This document shows positions 1 through 8,785 of a stretch of 64,000 nucleotides of DNA, in pieces. The notes under the pieces are model-generated. The model was not told the DNA's origin. It was given only the letters and a program-made list of their open reading frames with translations, and did no database searches. The stretch is from Zwartia hollandica. GTDB lineage: Bacteria > Pseudomonadota > Gammaproteobacteria > Burkholderiales > Burkholderiaceae_B. The stretch lies in assembly GCF_019923725.1 (NCBI RefSeq), contig NZ_JAHXRI010000007.1, positions 372,001-436,000 of the forward strand, in the 5' to 3' direction. The stretch's first letter is position 1; every line of letters starts with the position of its first letter. A program made the translations under genes and the position numbers.

Positions 1-683
1 ACATTCTGCCAGCGATCAACATTTACGCGAACGTACGTGGGCGTGACCTCGCCTCAGTAGCCAAAGAGATTCAAGCCATTGTCGACGAAGCCAAGCCCCT
101 TCTGCCCAGAGGCAGCCGCATTGAAATGCGTGGTCAAGTTGAAACAATGCACGAGTCCTTTAAAGGTCTTGGGGTCGGTCTGATCGGCGCCATTCTTTTG
201 GTCTATTTATTGATAGTGATTAACTTCCAGTCTTGGCTTGATCCATTTATCGTTGTCACCGCGCTCATTGCAGCACTCGCTGGCATCGCCTGGATGTTGA
301 TTCTCACGGCGACCAACCTAAGCGTACCCGCCCTCACCGGAGCCATTATGACGATGGGGGTAGGAACGGCAAACAGTGTTCTTGTCATTTCCTTTGCGCG
401 ACAACGACTGCTCGACGGGCTGACACCGTTAGCGGCCGCCCTTGAGGCCGGGGCGACGCGCCTGCGTCCAGTCCTGATGACTGCGCTTGCCATGATTATT
501 GGCATGATCCCGATGGCTATTGGTCTGGGTGAAGGTTCCGAACAAAATGCGCCTTTGGGTCGGGCTGTGATTGGAGGACTGATCTTCGCGACAGTCTCCA
601 CCGTTTTATTTGTCCCTGTGTTGTTTGCCACTTTTCACGGACGATTGGCAACACGCAAGTTGAACAAGGAATTAGCGACATGA
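1..683 (+). CDS. RND efflux pump, inner-membrane subunit (C-terminal part, cut by window start)
   Basis: The reading frame is open from base 3 and ends at the TGA at 681-683, so only the last 226 or so residues of a pump of about 1000 are seen. The visible part starts in the last periplasmic segment and then shows the terminal membrane bundle, with hydrophobic helices such as the one containing GAILLVYLLIVINF, and the charged loop FARQRLLDG followed by RLRPVLMTALAMIIGMIPMA, which is typical of the final helices of AcrB/MexF-like proteins. It acts as a proton-driven drug or metal exporter in the inner membrane. The stop overlaps the start of the adaptor gene (ATGA), so the three genes up to 3297 form one operon. 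The substrate cannot be told. Confidence 0.9.
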   Translation, partial: ILPAINIYANVRGRDLASVAKEIQAIVDEAKPLLPRGSRIEMRGQVETMHESFKGLGVGLIGAILLVYLLIVINFQSWLDPFIVVTALIAALAGIAWMLILTATNLSVPALTGAIMTMGVGTANSVLVISFARQRLLDGLTPLAAALEAGATRLRPVLMTALAMIIGMIPMAIGLGEGSEQNAPLGRAVIGGLIFATVSTVLFVPVLFATFHGRLATRKLNKELAT

Positions 684-1828
684 CGGACTCAGGCCAAAGC
701 ACGACTGCGACCATGCGTCGAATAAAAATCGCCACAGCAGTGGTGCTGATTTTTCTTCTGCTCGGCATGGGTAAGACCTTGTACTCTCGCTGGTCCTATG
801 GCGATGTCTTGGCGCAACGCAGTGAGGAGGCGACCCAACTGCATGTCCTCGTGACACAACCAACTCTGCCTAATCCGAACAACCCGAATTTGCGTCTTGT
901 TCTACCTGGCACATTACTCGGAATCAACGAAGCGCTAATACATGCTCGCGTAAACGGTTATGTCAAAGAGTGGCGCAAAGATATCGGCGATAACGTCAAG
1001 CAAGGTGAAACGCTCGCCGTCCTCGACATCCCGGAGATTAATCGCCAAGTTGATGAGGCGAGCGCCAACTTCCAACTTGCGAAGACCGCGTATGAGCGCT
1101 GGAGAAAGCTGCGCGCTCAGGATGCGGTATCGCAGCAAGAGCTCGATGAAAAAACCGCCGTGTACAGACAAAGCGAAGCGGTCCTAAAACGTCTAAAACA
1201 ATTACAAGACTTTGGCACCGTGGTCGCGCCCTTTAGCGGCCGGGTAACTAAGCGTAACGTCAATATGGGCGATCTGGTTAATTCTGGCAACGTCGGCACT
1301 GCTCAAGCCATGTTTGCGATGGCGCGCGTCGATAGACTGCATGTCTACGCCTACCTTCCCCAAGATCGCGTGTCGCAAATTAAAGTGGGCGACAAAGTTG
1401 ACGTATACCAACCGAGCATGCCCAATAAAATCGTCGAAGGCCGTATCGCTCGCACGGCCGGTGCTATCGACATGCAAACACGTACCCTGCAAGTCGATGT
1501 CGAAATCGACAACGCCGACAACGCATTAATGCCCGGCACCTATGTTGAAATCGCCTTTAAGATGACGCCTGGAAGCAATCTGCTCATACCGACCAACACC
1601 TTGATCTTTGGTGCCGGTGGACCTTATGTCGCAACGGTAGCAAATGATGAGGTCACAAGAAAAAAGGTGACACTAGGGACCGACTTCGGTATGCAAGTGG
1701 AAGTGCGAAGCGGTCTCACCAAGGAAGACTGGTTGATTCTAAATCCGCTCGATTCGGTAACAGATGGGCAGCGCGTGATTGTGCAGATTGCCAAACCACC
1801 AGCAGCTCCTGCTAGACGCGGTTCATGA
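680..1828 (+). CDS. RND efflux periplasmic adaptor (HlyD/MFP family)
   Basis: This is a membrane fusion protein of 382 residues, normal for the family. A single N-terminal membrane anchor lies at about residues 13-32, without a lipoprotein cysteine. The first half-lipoyl strand set follows (HARVNGYVKEW, then DIGDNVKQGETLAVLD), next a coiled-coil hairpin with the typical AQDAVSQQELDE, then the second lipoyl half (VVAPFSGRVTKRNVNMGDLV) and beta-barrel and membrane-proximal domains. It bridges the inner-membrane pump upstream and the outer-membrane channel downstream. It overlaps both neighbours by 4 bases, so translation is probably coupled. No regulator gene lies in the visible part of the operon. 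Confidence 0.92.
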   Translation: MTDSGQSTTATMRRIKIATAVVLIFLLLGMGKTLYSRWSYGDVLAQRSEEATQLHVLVTQPTLPNPNNPNLRLVLPGTLLGINEALIHARVNGYVKEWRKDIGDNVKQGETLAVLDIPEINRQVDEASANFQLAKTAYERWRKLRAQDAVSQQELDEKTAVYRQSEAVLKRLKQLQDFGTVVAPFSGRVTKRNVNMGDLVNSGNVGTAQAMFAMARVDRLHVYAYLPQDRVSQIKVGDKVDVYQPSMPNKIVEGRIARTAGAIDMQTRTLQVDVEIDNADNALMPGTYVEIAFKMTPGSNLLIPTNTLIFGAGGPYVATVANDEVTRKKVTLGTDFGMQVEVRSGLTKEDWLILNPLDSVTDGQRVIVQIAKPPAAPARRGS

Positions 1829-3297
1829 AACGCACTCTTGCCCTTGCTCTAGTCACGCTTGCGTGTGCCGGCTGCTCGCCCATTGGTCCCGATTACGAGC
1901 GGCCAGAGATCGAACTCCCTCAAAATTGGAAGAGCTTGCCGGGTGCAAACCCTGCACTGTGGAAGCCCGCCACCCCAGCGGACGATGTGCCGAAAGACAA
2001 GTGGTGGAAGGCCTTTAATGACAAGATGCTTGAAGACCTGATTGAGCAATGTCTGACCAACAACAATACCTTACAAGTTTCTTTGGCTCGACTCGATCAG
2101 GCAATTGCTCAAAGCGAGGCGCGTGGCGCTGCGCTCTTGCCAAGCCTGAACCTAGGAGCCACGGCAACACGTGTGCGCACATCGGAAAATAGACCCACCA
2201 ATACATACACAAGCGTCAACGCCTCCACCACTCAAAACGATTTTCGTCCTGTAGCGGTGATGACCTATGAAATTGACTGGCTCGGAAAGGTTCGTCGAGA
2301 TGTCGAGGCATCCTCCAACACGGCCGCGCAAGCGGCGGCAGATACTGAAAACGTTCGATTGTTGCTTACTGCTCAACTCGCTAGTGCGTATTTTTTAATG
2401 CGACAATATGATGAAGAAATCCGCATTCTGAGCAATATTGTTGCCATTCAGAAAAAGTTACTGGATCTCATTCAGAAGCGCTACGACCTAGGCGCAGCGG
2501 GTCGCACCGAGCTGTCGCAGCAAATGGCCCTAAGTGAGTCGAGTGGTGCGCAGCTTGAGATGCTTCGATCGCTACGCAATGTCCAAGAAAATTTAATCGC
2601 GACGCTCACCGGTACGCCTGCTGCTTTATTCTCTATCGCACCCGGTCGCTTGCCCAACCAGCCTCCGGTCTTTCCTGTCAGCTTACCCTCCTCACTTCTT
2701 GAGCGACGACCCGATGTAGCTGCCGCCGAGCGTGCAATGGCTGCGGCGAACGCCCAAGTGGGTGTCGCGAAAGCCGCATTCTTTCCCTCCCTCCTGATCG
2801 CGCCCACTTTTTTGGGTGCTGACTCGACAAACATTGCGAACTTACTCAGTGTGCCGTCAATCATTTGGACTCTTGGCGTGACCGCAACTCAAACGCTCTT
2901 TGATGGCGGACGCACGAGTGCGAACTATCGCTTTGCCCAGGCCGGCTATCGGGCGACAGCGGCGGGCTACCGTCAAACAATTACCGTCGCCATCCAGGAA
3001 ACGCAAGATGCAATGAGTAGCGTGCAGCAACTTGAGCGTGCGCGCAACAAACAAGACGAAGCCGTACGCAATCTGGACAAGGCCTATCAAATCAGCGCGA
3101 TTCGGTATCGTGAGGGCCTTGATACTGCTCAAACGCTAGCCTTAATCCAACAAAACCAACTCACTGCGCAGCGTATTAAGTGGCAAATGCATGGGGGCCA
3201 GTTTTTAGCCAATATCGCACTCGTCAAAGCCTTAGGTGGCGGCTGGGATGGTTACAGAGATCTCAAGCCTGAATTATCTACGGATAACAAAAAATAG
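1825..3297 (+). CDS. Outer-membrane efflux lipoprotein (NodT/OprM family)
   Basis: The 490-residue product starts with a short signal peptide ending in a lipobox-like CAGC, with the lipidated Cys at residue 17, followed by GPDYERPE, the usual start of NodT-type channels. Two outer-membrane-efflux repeats follow. The second carries LPSSLLERRPDVAAAERAMA and VGVAKAAFFPSL, which are family hallmarks. It forms the trimeric channel through which the upstream adaptor and pump export substrate. Its start overlaps the adaptor stop (ATGA). The next gene begins 54 bases further on and has no obvious functional link; no terminator is visible between them. Confidence 0.93.
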   Translation: MKRTLALALVTLACAGCSPIGPDYERPEIELPQNWKSLPGANPALWKPATPADDVPKDKWWKAFNDKMLEDLIEQCLTNNNTLQVSLARLDQAIAQSEARGAALLPSLNLGATATRVRTSENRPTNTYTSVNASTTQNDFRPVAVMTYEIDWLGKVRRDVEASSNTAAQAAADTENVRLLLTAQLASAYFLMRQYDEEIRILSNIVAIQKKLLDLIQKRYDLGAAGRTELSQQMALSESSGAQLEMLRSLRNVQENLIATLTGTPAALFSIAPGRLPNQPPVFPVSLPSSLLERRPDVAAAERAMAAANAQVGVAKAAFFPSLLIAPTFLGADSTNIANLLSVPSIIWTLGVTATQTLFDGGRTSANYRFAQAGYRATAAGYRQTITVAIQETQDAMSSVQQLERARNKQDEAVRNLDKAYQISAIRYREGLDTAQTLALIQQNQLTAQRIKWQMHGGQFLANIALVKALGGGWDGYRDLKPELSTDNKK

Positions 3298-3351
3298 AAT
3301 GGCTGTTTCTTTCTACCACTCCCTCACAACATATTTAGGGATGCATTAAGC

Positions 3352-5370
3352 ATGTTGATTTTTTCAAGCACTGTTTTTTTATCTGCTTTTCTACTTTTTC
3401 AAATACAACCGATCGTTGCCAAAATGATTCTCCCGTGGTTTGGGGGTTCGTCGTCCGTTTGGAGCGTCTGCATGGTTTTCTTTCAAGCAGAACTTTTACT
3501 GGGCTACGCTTACGTGCACTGGCTGCATGAGAAACTCTCACCCCACAAACAAGTGCTTGTGCATGTGACGCTTTTGATTTTGAGTTTGCTGATGCTGCCT
3601 GTCGCGGCAGACCCTGCATGGAAGGGCGATGCATCGACAGACCCAAGTTGGGCGGTATTTGTTGTACTGACCATCGCCGTAGGCGCTCCCTACCTGATGC
3701 TATCCACGACTGGCCCCCTCATGCAAGCATGGTATGCATTGGCTTTCTCCAAGCCAGGCACAGAGATCAAGCCTTATCGCCTGTATGCACTATCGAACCT
3801 CGCATCGATGCTGGCGCTTCTTTCATACCCTATCGTGATCGAGCCGTTTTTTGGTGTTCAACATCAAGCCAACATGTGGTCAATGGGCTATGCCGTGTTC
3901 GCGCTTGGTGCTCTATTAACCGGAGTCGTTGTTTGGAAGAGCCACGCCCCAAGGGCGGCAAAAAAAGTGGATGCGACACCAGCGGTGCGCCCCTCCTTTC
4001 GCGAGTGTTTGCTTTGGGTGGGTCTAGCTGCAACGGCATCGATTCTCCTGTTAACACTGACACAACAGTTAACAAACGACGTCGCACCTGTGCCTTTTCT
4101 TTGGGTTTTGCCACTCAGTATCTATCTACTTAGTTTTATTCTGTGCTTTGATGCGCCGCGCTACTACGTAAGACCAGCATTCCTCATCGCATTGCCTATT
4201 GCGCTAGTAACGGTGGACTATGTGCTTTCACATGGCCAAAGCGTTCCGGTGATGGTCACGCTGCTAACACTTTCGCTTTTTGTATTTTGCATGGTGTGCC
4301 ACGGCGAACTCGTCCGCAGAAAACCACCTGTGCGATACCTGACACTTTTTTATCTCATGCTGTCGGTAGGCGGTGCACTTGGCGGAACCTTTGTTGGTCT
4401 TGTCGCACCCGCCATTTTCAATGCGTATTTTGAATTACCGATTGGCTTATTTCTATGTGCAGCGCTGACAAGCGTCGTGGTTTGGAAAGAGAGTCCCAAA
4501 GCATTACGCATCGGAATTGCCATCGCTTTAGTACTATTTAGCGCACGGCTCGTTTATCTCTCAATCGAGTATGTCAGTGGCTACCGTGTCGTCATGCGTA
4601 ATTTTTACAGCCAACTCCGCGTTGAAGATGTCCCGACGGCAAATGGCATCAAACGAATTATGCGTCATGGCAACATCATTCATGGCGAGCAATATATGGA
4701 TGAGAACTTACGCCGCAAACCAACGGCATACTATTGTCCACAGTCTGGTGTTGGGTTGGCATTAAATAGCCTGAGCACCGCGCAGCCACAAAAAATTGGT
4801 ATCGTGGGCCTTGGTGTGGGCACCCTTGCCACCTACGGACGGCCTGGCAATGAGATGCGTATGTACGAGATCAATGATCAGGTTCTTGATGTCGCACGCG
4901 CTGAGTTCACTTATCTAAGCGACAGTCCCGCAAAAATGGTCTCTATTCTTGGAGATGGCCGCTTGATGCTGGAGCGCGAACCTCCCCAGCAATTCGATTT
5001 GCTTGCGATGGATGCATTTTCTGGCGACTCGATTCCAACACACTTGCTCACGCTCGAGGCGATGAAAATCTACCTCGGCCATATGAAGCCTGATGGCATT
5101 TTGGCCGTACACATCACGAACCAGTACCTTGATCTGCAACCGGTGATGGCGGCGATCGCGCAGCATTACGGTAAAGTCGGTCTGCTTTACAGCCTTCCTA
5201 AGAATTCGGGTGAGCCATTTTGCCGACACACAGTATGGGCGCTGTTGATGTCACCCGAGCGCGCCGCAACTTTACCCAAGGAACTGCAAGGTGGCGTCAA
5301 GCTGGTCCCTCGCCCTGGCTTTAAGGCCTGGACCGATGGCTTTTCAAACCTAATCGATATCCTCAAGTAG
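3352..5370 (+). CDS. Membrane-fused spermidine-synthase-like protein
   Basis: The 672-residue protein has two parts. Residues 1 to about 410 are very hydrophobic, with several membrane segments, beginning SAFLLFQIQPIVAKMILPWFGG, a block typical of the multipass 'fused MFS/spermidine synthase' family. From about residue 480 there is a Rossmann methyltransferase-like fold: GIVGLGVGTLATYG (nucleotide loop), YEINDQVLDVAR, GDGRLMLER and AMDAFSGDSIPTHLLT, aligning with spermidine synthase. It lies in the inner membrane with the enzyme domain probably cytoplasmic. The true substrate is not known for this family and polyamine synthesis should not be assumed. It is convergent with the RodZ-like gene, with 6 bases between stops. 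Confidence 0.82.
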   Translation: MLIFSSTVFLSAFLLFQIQPIVAKMILPWFGGSSSVWSVCMVFFQAELLLGYAYVHWLHEKLSPHKQVLVHVTLLILSLLMLPVAADPAWKGDASTDPSWAVFVVLTIAVGAPYLMLSTTGPLMQAWYALAFSKPGTEIKPYRLYALSNLASMLALLSYPIVIEPFFGVQHQANMWSMGYAVFALGALLTGVVVWKSHAPRAAKKVDATPAVRPSFRECLLWVGLAATASILLLTLTQQLTNDVAPVPFLWVLPLSIYLLSFILCFDAPRYYVRPAFLIALPIALVTVDYVLSHGQSVPVMVTLLTLSLFVFCMVCHGELVRRKPPVRYLTLFYLMLSVGGALGGTFVGLVAPAIFNAYFELPIGLFLCAALTSVVVWKESPKALRIGIAIALVLFSARLVYLSIEYVSGYRVVMRNFYSQLRVEDVPTANGIKRIMRHGNIIHGEQYMDENLRRKPTAYYCPQSGVGLALNSLSTAQPQKIGIVGLGVGTLATYGRPGNEMRMYEINDQVLDVARAEFTYLSDSPAKMVSILGDGRLMLEREPPQQFDLLAMDAFSGDSIPTHLLTLEAMKIYLGHMKPDGILAVHITNQYLDLQPVMAAIAQHYGKVGLLYSLPKNSGEPFCRHTVWALLMSPERAATLPKELQGGVKLVPRPGFKAWTDGFSNLIDILK

Positions 5371-5376
5371 CACGCG

Positions 5377-6441
5377 CTACTGCTTTACTAACTTCTGCAG
5401 TATGGCTTGATTGAGTCGGGCCACGTTACCGGTAAGCGCCCCACTCTTTGTAAGATCGAGAGGCTTGGCGCCTACCTGTAGCTTGGCTTGAGAACTATTT
5501 CCGATCGTTAACGAGGTGACTCGATCAAGCTCTACGTCGATAGACTGACCAGCCTGAAAGATACGCTCGGTCCGGCGACCATCCGTCGTGATTAGTGAGG
5601 CCCAACACTCGCCGACAAACGCGATACGAAGCGTTGAACTCTTTAAATTAGCGAACGGATCAGCAGTCGATCCCGTAGCAGGCTGCGAGGCAGACACACC
5701 AGGTGATGATGCCGCGGGCCCGGCAGTCGTGCTGGCAAGAGGCAGACTAGTCGCTGGCGTACCTGCGCTTGCCGGTGTCGAGGCGGCCTCAGACGCTTTG
5801 CCGCCCTGAGAGGTCGCTGTGTTTTGGGCCGTAGTGCTTGGAACCGCTGTTGGTCCAGGCTGCAAGCTCGAGTCGGAGGCAGCGCTTGAAGGGGCCGGCA
5901 CCACTGTCGTGTCTGCAACAGCGACCTTCTCTGAGTCAGGCGCAGCTCGTTGCTCGACCTCAGAATCCCCAGCACTACTAAAAAATCCGCCTGCGATGCT
6001 CACCGTCAGGACAAAGACGGTAATCGCCACAATACTGCCGGCCAAAATATATATGCGACGTCTTTGTGTGTATGCATCGATTGGCGCCGGGCCATGCCCC
6101 GCCTTGTACAAACGCGCCACACCCGACGCTGAGGAGGCAACGGACTGCAAGCTGGCCGACTCGAGCTGCTGCAACTTATCGTTAACGATCAGATCACGAC
6201 TCAGTCCAAGGTAAAAAAGATAGCCCTTCAGTGCATGCACGTAGCGGCGCTCATGATGGAAGGACTCCATCGTGCCGGCCTCAAGGTTAAGCACCTGGCT
6301 CGGGGAGAGGATCAAACGTTTGGCGACATCGCCAATCTCTTTCTTCTGTTTGAGTCGCTCTTGACGCAAAAGCATCCCCAACTCGATACGCATTGAGGCG
6401 CCGAGCTCTGAAGTATCTTTAGTCTGGTCAACTGTTTCCAC
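5377..6441 (-). CDS. RodZ-like helix-turn-helix membrane protein (DUF4115)
   Basis: This 354-residue protein has the layout of RodZ: a cytoplasmic HTH_25 domain (about residues 17-90, with MRIELGMLLRQERLKQKK and LSPSQVLNLEAG), one membrane helix (about 128-150), a long low-complexity Ala/Ser/Thr/Pro linker, and a C-terminal DUF4115 beta domain (SLRIAFVGECWASLITTDGR-like block). RodZ links MreB filaments to the cell wall machinery. The start is GTG with AGG eight bases upstream; a downstream ATG at residue 17 is the alternative. In many betaproteobacteria rodZ lies beside ispG and pilW-type genes, but not here, so this may be a paralogue. It is convergent with the upstream spermidine-synthase-like gene. 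Confidence 0.75.
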   Translation of the reverse strand: METVDQTKDTSELGASMRIELGMLLRQERLKQKKEIGDVAKRLILSPSQVLNLEAGTMESFHHERRYVHALKGYLFYLGLSRDLIVNDKLQQLESASLQSVASSASGVARLYKAGHGPAPIDAYTQRRRIYILAGSIVAITVFVLTVSIAGGFFSSAGDSEVEQRAAPDSEKVAVADTTVVPAPSSAASDSSLQPGPTAVPSTTAQNTATSQGGKASEAASTPASAGTPATSLPLASTTAGPAASSPGVSASQPATGSTADPFANLKSSTLRIAFVGECWASLITTDGRRTERIFQAGQSIDVELDRVTSLTIGNSSQAKLQVGAKPLDLTKSGALTGNVARLNQAILQKLVKQ

Positions 6442-6478
6442 GTGCTTTACCTAAGTCAGACCAACATCATAATTCAAA

Positions 6479-7321
6479 TTAAAGTGTTTTTAGATCGCGG
6501 GCGATAAGCTTAGCGATGTAACCGGATGGGCTATCCATTTCATGTAAGACGGTGTAGTGATTCAGCCCTGCCAACTCATGCAAGCCGACCTCGCATCCCA
6601 TCGATTTTAAATGGGCCGCCATCTTGGCTGATTCCCCGATCCAATCGCGTGGCTCCGCCCCTCCAACCACAACCTCGTAATGGATGTCGGGAGCAAAGGG
6701 ATGCCGCACAGGACTAAGCAGCCGAACATCCGCAGGTTGAAGATGAACCTCTTCGTTCACACTAATTTGCAAGACCGGCTCTACATCGAATACCCCACTG
6801 ATCAGATAAGCCTTTTTGATTCCGTGTTGCTTCAGCTGAAAACCAGCACCCGTTTGAGCCAAGGTCGCTGCAATGATGTGCGCACCAGCAGAGTGGCCAG
6901 ACACAAGGATCTTACTTCCATCAACATTCCAACCCGCCGCTTGCTGAGCGACCCACTCGAGCCCACGACGCGTTTGATCGACAATCTGAGCAACAGTCAC
7001 GGCCGGACATAGGTCGTAATTCATGACCACCACCGAACAGCCAAGCGGCAAGACACCGCTGACAACAAAGGTGTAATCCTTTTTATCACGCGCTCTCCAG
7101 TAGCCGCCATGAAAGAACACCATGACAGGTTGGTTTGGTTTTCCTGAGTAAAAAAAATCAGCCGTTTCTAAAGGGCCGGGGCCATACCGCAAGTCGTAAA
7201 CGCCCTCATACCGGGCGCGCGCCTCTTCACTGGCTCGCGTGCCTTGTTCTGTAAAGGCAAGCAACTGCTCTGGCGTTACTGTGGTGCGCGGGTTGTATTG
7301 TTTCTCGACTGCTTCGTTCAT
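6479..7321 (-). CDS. Alpha/beta hydrolase (esterase / kynurenine-formamidase-like)
   Basis: This is a cytoplasmic serine hydrolase of 280 residues with no signal peptide. The oxyanion-hole motif HGGYWR is near residue 72, the nucleophile elbow GHSAGAH near 142, and a likely catalytic His in GLNHYTVLHEM near 255. The combination HGGYWR plus GHSAGAH is shared with carboxylesterases and with microbial kynurenine formamidases. No tryptophan-degradation genes are near, so the substrate stays open. I chose the ATG at 7321 (AGGGG nine bases upstream) over the TTG one codon earlier. It stands alone between the RodZ-like gene and the second efflux operon. Confidence 0.82.
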   Translation of the reverse strand: MNEAVEKQYNPRTTVTPEQLLAFTEQGTRASEEARARYEGVYDLRYGPGPLETADFFYSGKPNQPVMVFFHGGYWRARDKKDYTFVVSGVLPLGCSVVVMNYDLCPAVTVAQIVDQTRRGLEWVAQQAAGWNVDGSKILVSGHSAGAHIIAATLAQTGAGFQLKQHGIKKAYLISGVFDVEPVLQISVNEEVHLQPADVRLLSPVRHPFAPDIHYEVVVGGAEPRDWIGESAKMAAHLKSMGCEVGLHELAGLNHYTVLHEMDSPSGYIAKLIARDLKTL

Positions 7322-7366
7322 CAAAATTATCCCCTAGGTATAGCGATCGATTTACGAGATGGGCGA

Positions 7367-8785
7367 TTATTGACCAACGGTCCAACCACCGCCTAATGCC
7401 TTAAATAAATCCACTCCAGCCTGAAGCCGCAATGAGCGATTAATGACAAAAGCCAAGTTCGCTTCATTCGCAGCCCGTTGCGCCTCCAACACATTCAGAT
7501 AGTCCACATAGCCAGCCTCGTAACGCAGAGCAGCTAGCTCCTGCGCCTTTGTTGCCGCCTTAACTTGTTGCAACAAAAACTGCTCCGTCTCAAGAGTCTG
7601 GCTCACTGACACCAATGCATCGCTGACTTCGCCAAATGCGCCACGGACGACCTTAACGTAATTCCCTAATACCTCTTGCTGCTGAGCCCGAGCAAAATCC
7701 AACCTTGCCTGCAAGGCACCACCAGAAAAGATCGGTTGTAACAGACCAATACTAGCTGACCATACGGCGCTGCGGCCTGAAAGAAAGGCACTAAAGTCAA
7801 CCGTCTGCGAACCCAAAACACCCGTCAAAGAAATAGTGGGAAAGAAGTTAGCGGTTGCGACCCCGATCCGCGCATTCGCTGCGCTCAGCTCTTGCTCTAC
7901 TCGGTTGATATCAGGACGACTTTCAAGAATTGTAGAGGGAATACCGGCAGGAGGCACTGGTGGCAACGGAAGGCTTCTCAGATCCAAAGGCTGAAGCTTC
8001 AGATCAAGCTTCCCCGTGAGGATACCCAACTGATTCTGGGCGATTGCACGCTGCCTTTTTAATTCGGATAACGTAGCCTGTGACGCAGAGCGGGCAGCAA
8101 GAGCCTGATTAACATCGATCGGTGAAACCAAACCTCCGTCTAGCTTAGCTTGTGCTACCCGCAAGGTATCGGCGCGCGTCTGCACAGAATGGCTAACAAC
8201 CATAATTTGCGCATCTAGTGAGCGCAAACGCATATATGTGTTGCTCACAAGCGCAGAGACCGTCAACGCAACGCTATCGCGCTCATAGGTGCTCGCAGTG
8301 GCTAGGGCCGTCGCAGATTCAATATTGCGACGCACCCGCCCCCAGACATCCAACTCATACGAAGTCACTAGGCCAAGCTGCGACGTATTTGTCTGCAAGC
8401 CAACGCCCGAAGGGCTCACCGAGGTCCCGGTCGAGGCCCGGGTGGCCGAACCAGTCATGTTCAAGGATGGATACAACGCGGCCCCAGCCTGTCGCGCTAT
8501 TGCTTCTGCCTGCGCCAAACGTCCTAGCGCGATTTGAAGATCCGCATTCTCAACACGTGCGCGTTCCACTAACTCACTTAGTGTTTGGTCCTCAAACAGC
8601 GTCCACCAATCTTGTTTGACAGACACACCTGAAGAAGGTGTGTCGTTTTTCACCCCACTCACCGTGTAGCCAGTATTGAAATCGGCAGGCAAGGGTACCT
8701 CGGGGCGTTTGTAATCTGGCCCAAGAAGACAGCCGCTTAAAACGAGCAATACCCCGGCCGCACATAAATGACGCATTGGCCTCAT
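7367..8785 (-). CDS. Outer-membrane efflux lipoprotein (NodT/OprM family)
   Basis: The 472-residue channel subunit is the last gene of the second RND operon. The signal peptide ends in the lipobox LSGC with Cys at residue 19, followed by LLGPDYKRPEVPLP. Both channel repeats are present; the second contains ILESRPDINRVEQELSAANA and IGVATANFFPTISLTG, and the C-terminus has LRYEAGYVDYLNVLEAQR, all typical. It starts inside the stop of the pump gene (ATGA overlap at 8782-8785). It is a paralogue of the channel at 1825-3297 but clearly diverged, so the two tripartite pumps probably serve different substrates. Confidence 0.94.
   Translation of the reverse strand: MRPMRHLCAAGVLLVLSGCLLGPDYKRPEVPLPADFNTGYTVSGVKNDTPSSGVSVKQDWWTLFEDQTLSELVERARVENADLQIALGRLAQAEAIARQAGAALYPSLNMTGSATRASTGTSVSPSGVGLQTNTSQLGLVTSYELDVWGRVRRNIESATALATASTYERDSVALTVSALVSNTYMRLRSLDAQIMVVSHSVQTRADTLRVAQAKLDGGLVSPIDVNQALAARSASQATLSELKRQRAIAQNQLGILTGKLDLKLQPLDLRSLPLPPVPPAGIPSTILESRPDINRVEQELSAANARIGVATANFFPTISLTGVLGSQTVDFSAFLSGRSAVWSASIGLLQPIFSGGALQARLDFARAQQQEVLGNYVKVVRGAFGEVSDALVSVSQTLETEQFLLQQVKAATKAQELAALRYEAGYVDYLNVLEAQRAANEANLAFVINRSLRLQAGVDLFKALGGGWTVGQ

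Noticed and set aside
3352-5370. Calling this gene speE
   Set aside because: Only the C-terminal fold resembles spermidine synthase; the membrane half and unknown substrate make the name unsafe.
5366-5381. Hairpin AGTAGC / GCTACT between the spermidine-synthase-like and RodZ-like genes
   Set aside because: Short stem without a T-tract; too weak to support termination.
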